Below, in pieces: positions 5,370-8,584 of a stretch of 8,584 bases of DNA. The translations under genes and the position numbers were made by a program. The notes beneath the pieces were generated by a model, which saw nothing but the letters and a program-made list of their open reading frames with translations, did not search any database and was not told the DNA's origin. This stretch comes from Chloroflexota bacterium (GTDB lineage Bacteria > Chloroflexota > Dehalococcoidia > UBA3495). The DNA is taken from NCBI GenBank assembly GCA_022571575.1, contig JACZXN010000053.1:1-8584 (forward strand), written 5' to 3'. Every line of letters starts with the position of its first letter. The first letter of the stretch is position 1.

Positions 5370-8249
5370 CTAGCCAATCTTATTGACGCGGGCCCGGCGG
5401 ATGTCCAGTCCCGGCACCCGTGATGCGGGCTCCATCTCTTCGGAGCTTTGCAGGTCGATGGCCAACTGCCCAAAGAGGAAAGTTGATGAGACGACGCCCA
5501 CGGGAATGGCTTCGTTGATGTGCGCCACGCCAGCCAGCCTGCCGGCCGCCGTCTCCACCATCACCTCGACGCCCTCCTCGATGGACAGTGAGGCGGCGTC
5601 GGCGGGGTTCAATTCCACGAATTCATCCCTCTTAATGGTGTTGCGTCGTCCTTTAACGATGGTTATCTCCCGTTCCTGTTGCAACAGGACCCGTCCAGGC
5701 ACGAACCAGAGCGGGAAATCGGGGTCATGCCCGTTCTCGGCCGCCACAAAGGCCGGCGTGATGGGCTCCGCTCGGCGGTTTTGGAAGCCGCCTTCATACA
5801 GGATGGATGTACCCTTGCCGCCGCTCCGCACCGGCCACTGCAATCCCCGGTCCTCATGGCTGGCGTACAGCACCTGGGTCGGCTGGGGGCTCTTCAGGTC
5901 GGTCTTAAATACCAGGCCTCCCTGGTTTGCCAGACCCCGGTAGGAGACCCCGGCGTAGACCGGCGCCACGCCGGCTATCTCGTCCATTGTCTCAGAGGGC
6001 GACGCAAGTAGAAAGCCGGGCGCTCCCATCTTATGGGCCACGTCGCGAATCACCTGCCATTCCGGGCGCGGGCCTCCCTCGGGCAGGCTCTTGCCTGGTT
6101 TCAGCCGTTGGATGCGCCGCTCCAGGTTGGTGAAGGTGCCGTCTTTCTCGGCGAAGGTCGCTCTGGGCAAGACGACATCGGCCCTCTGGGCGGCAGCGCC
6201 CAAGAAGGAGTCGCAGACCACCAGAAATTCCAGGTTGTCCAGGGCGGCCAGACCGTCTCCCAGCTTGCCGTTGCTGAAATTGGGACTGTCGCCGATGATG
6301 AAGGCGGCCTTGACCCGCCCGTCCCTGGCGCCCTCGATTATCTGGGCCAGGCCCAGTCCGGGGGTCTCGGGAATGGAGGTGTCCCAGATGGCCTCCACCG
6401 CCCGCCGGTCCTCCGGATTTGAGACGCGGCGGTATCCGGGCAGCCGGTCGGGCACGCAGCCCACATCCCAGGCGCCCTGCTCGTTGGCGCCGGGGCGCAT
6501 GGGGTAGATCCCCGCGCCCGGCTTGCCCAGGTTTCCGGTCACCAGGGCCAGGTTCACCAGAGACAGAACGCAGTCCCGGGCCAACTGGGGCTGGATGTTG
6601 TCCAAAGCGTAGACCAGGGCCCCGGTATCCGCCTCGCCGTACAGACGCGCCGCTTCGGCGATGTCCGCGGCGGGAACCTGGGTTGTTTTCGAGACCTCTT
6701 CCAGGTCCAGGGCGCTCAGGGCGTAATGGAGGGTGGCCGGACTTTCGCAGTTCTCGGCCAGCCAATCGTCTTTCTGGAACCCCTGGTCGATGACCGACTT
6801 CAGCAACCCGCCCAGCAACAGTTGTTCGGTGCCGGGCGCCGGGCGCAGCCAGACGTGGGCGTAGCGGGTCAACTCCACTTCCCGGGAGTCGATGACCACC
6901 AATTTGGCGTTCTTCCGCGCCGCCCGTTTTATGGGCACGGCCACCACGTTGTGCTCCTCGGTGACGTTGCTGCTGAAGACCAGGATGCAGCCCGATTGCT
7001 CCAGGTCCCAGATGGGGTTGGTCGCCCCGGCGTAGCCCAGGGACTGCTCCAGCCCCAGGGTCAACTCGGGCTGGACGTTGGAGGTCTGGTCGATGTTGTT
7101 GGACTTCATGGCGGTGCGGGCGAACTTCTGGGCCAGATAATGCTCTTCGTTGGTGCTGTCGGGCGAGGTCAGAAAGGCGAAGGCCTCCCCCGAATATTCG
7201 GCCAGGCGCGCGGCAACCACGTCCAGCGCTTCGTCCCAGCTTGCCTCAACCAATTCCCCATCGCGGCGGACCAATGGAGTTTGCAGCCGGCCAGGGTCGT
7301 TCACGAATTGGAGACCGAACTTGCCCTTGAAGCAGGCCTGGCCGTGATTGGCTGGAGAGTTGATCTCGGGCACGGCCCGGATCAGCGTCCCGTTGCCGTC
7401 GTACTCCAGGTTCATCTGGCAGCCCACCGGGCAGAGCGGGCAGATGGTCCGTTCCACCTTCCGGGGCTTGTCCCATTTATGGTCGCGTTCGACCAGCGCC
7501 CCCACGGGACAGACATCGATGCAGGCGCCGCAGAACTCGCAGCCCGACTCCAGCAGGGAGGTCCCGAAGGACGTGCCCACCAGGGCCCGGCCGCTGCGCA
7601 TCGTGAAGGCGATGGCGTCGTCTCCCCGCAACTGCTCGCAGGCGTTGACGCAGCGTCCGCAAACGATGCAGAGATTGTAGTCCCGGTCGTAGAAGGGATC
7701 GGCCACTTCCAGAGGGATCTCCCGGTATTTGTAATTAAGCGGCGATTCCAGGCTCATTCCCAGATAGCGGACGGTGTCCTTCAGTTCGCACCGCTCATTC
7801 TTGGGGCAGACCACGCACCTGTCGTTGACCGATACGTGGCGCTGGCATATGTCCTCCGGCCCGCACAGCTCTATCCGGTGGCAGGTCAAACATCCGTGGG
7901 GGTGTTCGGAGATAATCATCTCCATGACACCCTCCTGGATCTGGCGCACCGTGCCGGTCGTCGTCTTGATGACCATCCCCTCCCGGACGGGCAGCGTGCA
8001 TGAAGCGGTAGCAGGCCGGAGCTGGATCTCCTTCACCTTCACCCCGTCGCGTTCCACCTCCACCTCAACCTCCTCCTGCACCATGCACATCCGGCAGGCA
8101 GCGAATGGCTTCATCCCAGGGTGGTAGCACAGGTACGGCACGTAGATCCCCGCCTGGAGAGCCACCTCCAGCACCATCTTCCCGGGCTCCGTCTCCACCT
8201 GCCGGTCGTCAACTGTGATGGTTATCCTGTTTTCGGTCTCTGTGGCCAT
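5370..8249 (-). CDS. NuoG/FdhA-like iron-sulfur molybdopterin oxidoreductase subunit, 959 aa
   Basis: This is a large cytoplasmic electron-transfer subunit with no signal peptide. In order it has a 2Fe-2S ferredoxin domain (C41, C52, C55, C84); a NuoG-type His-Cys motif H116-x3-C120-x2-C123-x5-C129; a second C145-x2-C148-x5-C154 block; and two 4Fe-4S motifs (C194/197/200/204 and C237/240/243/247). A molybdopterin-type Fe-S site follows (C270, C273, C277, C306, then K308-G-K310), then the pterin-binding body and a C-terminal dinucleotide-binding domain. This matches NAD-linked formate dehydrogenase alpha subunits and NuoG. However, the region aligned to the formate dehydrogenase metal ligand reads NNIDQTSNVQPELTLG (384-399), without Cys, Sec or the adjacent His. 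The C-terminal HWHTG-type loop also looks altered. The ATG is preceded by AAGGA only 3 nt away. The NuoF-like gene ends 12 nt upstream. It may be a catalytically altered Mo/W enzyme or a purely Fe-S conducting subunit. Confidence 0.92.
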   Translation of the reverse strand: MATETENRITITVDDRQVETEPGKMVLEVALQAGIYVPYLCYHPGMKPFAACRMCMVQEEVEVEVERDGVKVKEIQLRPATASCTLPVREGMVIKTTTGTVRQIQEGVMEMIISEHPHGCLTCHRIELCGPEDICQRHVSVNDRCVVCPKNERCELKDTVRYLGMSLESPLNYKYREIPLEVADPFYDRDYNLCIVCGRCVNACEQLRGDDAIAFTMRSGRALVGTSFGTSLLESGCEFCGACIDVCPVGALVERDHKWDKPRKVERTICPLCPVGCQMNLEYDGNGTLIRAVPEINSPANHGQACFKGKFGLQFVNDPGRLQTPLVRRDGELVEASWDEALDVVAARLAEYSGEAFAFLTSPDSTNEEHYLAQKFARTAMKSNNIDQTSNVQPELTLGLEQSLGYAGATNPIWDLEQSGCILVFSSNVTEEHNVVAVPIKRAARKNAKLVVIDSREVELTRYAHVWLRPAPGTEQLLLGGLLKSVIDQGFQKDDWLAENCESPATLHYALSALDLEEVSKTTQVPAADIAEAARLYGEADTGALVYALDNIQPQLARDCVLSLVNLALVTGNLGKPGAGIYPMRPGANEQGAWDVGCVPDRLPGYRRVSNPEDRRAVEAIWDTSIPETPGLGLAQIIEGARDGRVKAAFIIGDSPNFSNGKLGDGLAALDNLEFLVVCDSFLGAAAQRADVVLPRATFAEKDGTFTNLERRIQRLKPGKSLPEGGPRPEWQVIRDVAHKMGAPGFLLASPSETMDEIAGVAPVYAGVSYRGLANQGGLVFKTDLKSPQPTQVLYASHEDRGLQWPVRSGGKGTSILYEGGFQNRRAEPITPAFVAAENGHDPDFPLWFVPGRVLLQQEREITIVKGRRNTIKRDEFVELNPADAASLSIEEGVEVMVETAAGRLAGVAHINEAIPVGVVSSTFLFGQLAIDLQSSEEMEPASRVPGLDIRRARVNKIG

Positions 8250-8261
8250 ATGTCCTTATAC

Positions 8262-8584
8262 CTATCTCCTGGCTAGCTGGGGTGTCACGTAGTCGCCGGT
8301 GCACACGCGCGCCGGGCACCGCTTCTCCTCTATATGGACGGCGAACTCGTCGCCGAAGAAGTTCAGGGCCGACTTCACCGGGTTGAACCCCAGCTGCCCA
8401 TGGCCGCAGAGCGACCCCGCCGCCATGTTGGTTCCCACCGTGTGCATAAGCTGCAGGTCGTCTGACGTACCCTCGAACCTGCATATCCGCTCCAGCGTCT
8501 CCAGCATGTGCGTCATGCCCAGCCGGCAAGGGAAGCACTTGCCGCACGACTCGTACTGGCAGAAGGCCACCAGGACCCTGGTAA
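8262..8584 (-). CDS. NuoF/HoxF-type NADH-binding flavoprotein subunit, C-terminal end (starts beyond the right edge)
   Basis: The last 106 residues of a NuoF-like subunit are visible, and the frame is open to the edge. The Fe-S motif ESCGKCFPCR, followed 39 residues later by the cysteine of GSLCGHG, gives the C-x2-C-x2-C-x39-C ligand set of the 4Fe-4S cluster (N3 in complex I). In this family it receives electrons from FMN after NADH oxidation. After it come NPVKSALNFFGDEF, a normal NuoF ending, and a short tail with two further cysteines (KRCPARVC). The gene stops with TAG at 8262-8264, 12 nt before the NuoG/FdhA-like ATG, so the two are very likely one operon and subunits of one complex. 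The FMN- and NADH-binding domains lie outside the window and cannot be checked. Confidence 0.9.
   Translation of the reverse strand, partial: TRVLVAFCQYESCGKCFPCRLGMTHMLETLERICRFEGTSDDLQLMHTVGTNMAAGSLCGHGQLGFNPVKSALNFFGDEFAVHIEEKRCPARVCTGDYVTPQLARR

Noticed and set aside
6726..8003. 425-codon open frame on the plus strand
   Set aside because: It is antisense to the NuoG/FdhA-like gene, with low-complexity composition and no domain. The minus-strand gene has clear Fe-S motifs.

Overview
This is a GC-rich bacterial window in which every gene I can support is on the minus strand. In transcription order (high to low coordinates) they are: the 3' end of a NuoF-type NADH-binding flavoprotein, a 959-residue NuoG/FdhA-like iron-sulfur molybdopterin subunit, a plant-type ferredoxin-NAD(P) reductase, mutS, a small ArsC/Spx-family thioredoxin-fold protein with an in-frame UGA, a HAD-fold phosphatase-like protein, and the 5' end of mutL, which runs off the left edge. 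The MutS N-terminus and a dispersed intergenic repeat near 1555-1655 remind me of Chloroflexota, perhaps Dehalococcoidia. That is recognition from memory, not a search, and the phylum should be treated as tentative.

Right part (4504-8584): an electron-transfer operon. The NuoF-like and NuoG/FdhA-like genes are 12 nt apart, and the flavin reductase follows after 97 nt. Together they look like a soluble NAD(P)H, flavin, Fe-S and pterin assembly. The large subunit keeps all its Fe-S ligand motifs, but it has no Cys or Sec (and no His) where formate dehydrogenases bind molybdenum. A conventional formate dehydrogenase label is therefore doubtful. The gaps in this part hold a triplicated 10-bp repeat, an 8-bp perfect inverted repeat, and a 43-bp tandem repeat that copies the end of the reductase gene and its hairpin.

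Left part (1-4297): mutS and mutL, the mismatch-repair pair, are separated by two small genes and by non-coding DNA with hairpins and a repeat element. The most interesting item is the gene at 1045-1404. A straightforward reading starts it at a GTG at 1350 and loses the redox centre. If the UGA at 1366-1368 is read through, an upstream TTG with a well-placed GGAGG gives a complete 119-residue ArsC/Spx-like protein. In it the UGA falls exactly on the catalytic cysteine, forming a U-x-x-C motif. A 7-bp stem with a 5-nt loop lies 15 nt downstream, where a bacterial SECIS element should be. UGA ends mutS and the HAD gene normally, so general reassignment of UGA is unlikely. I call this a probable selenoprotein.
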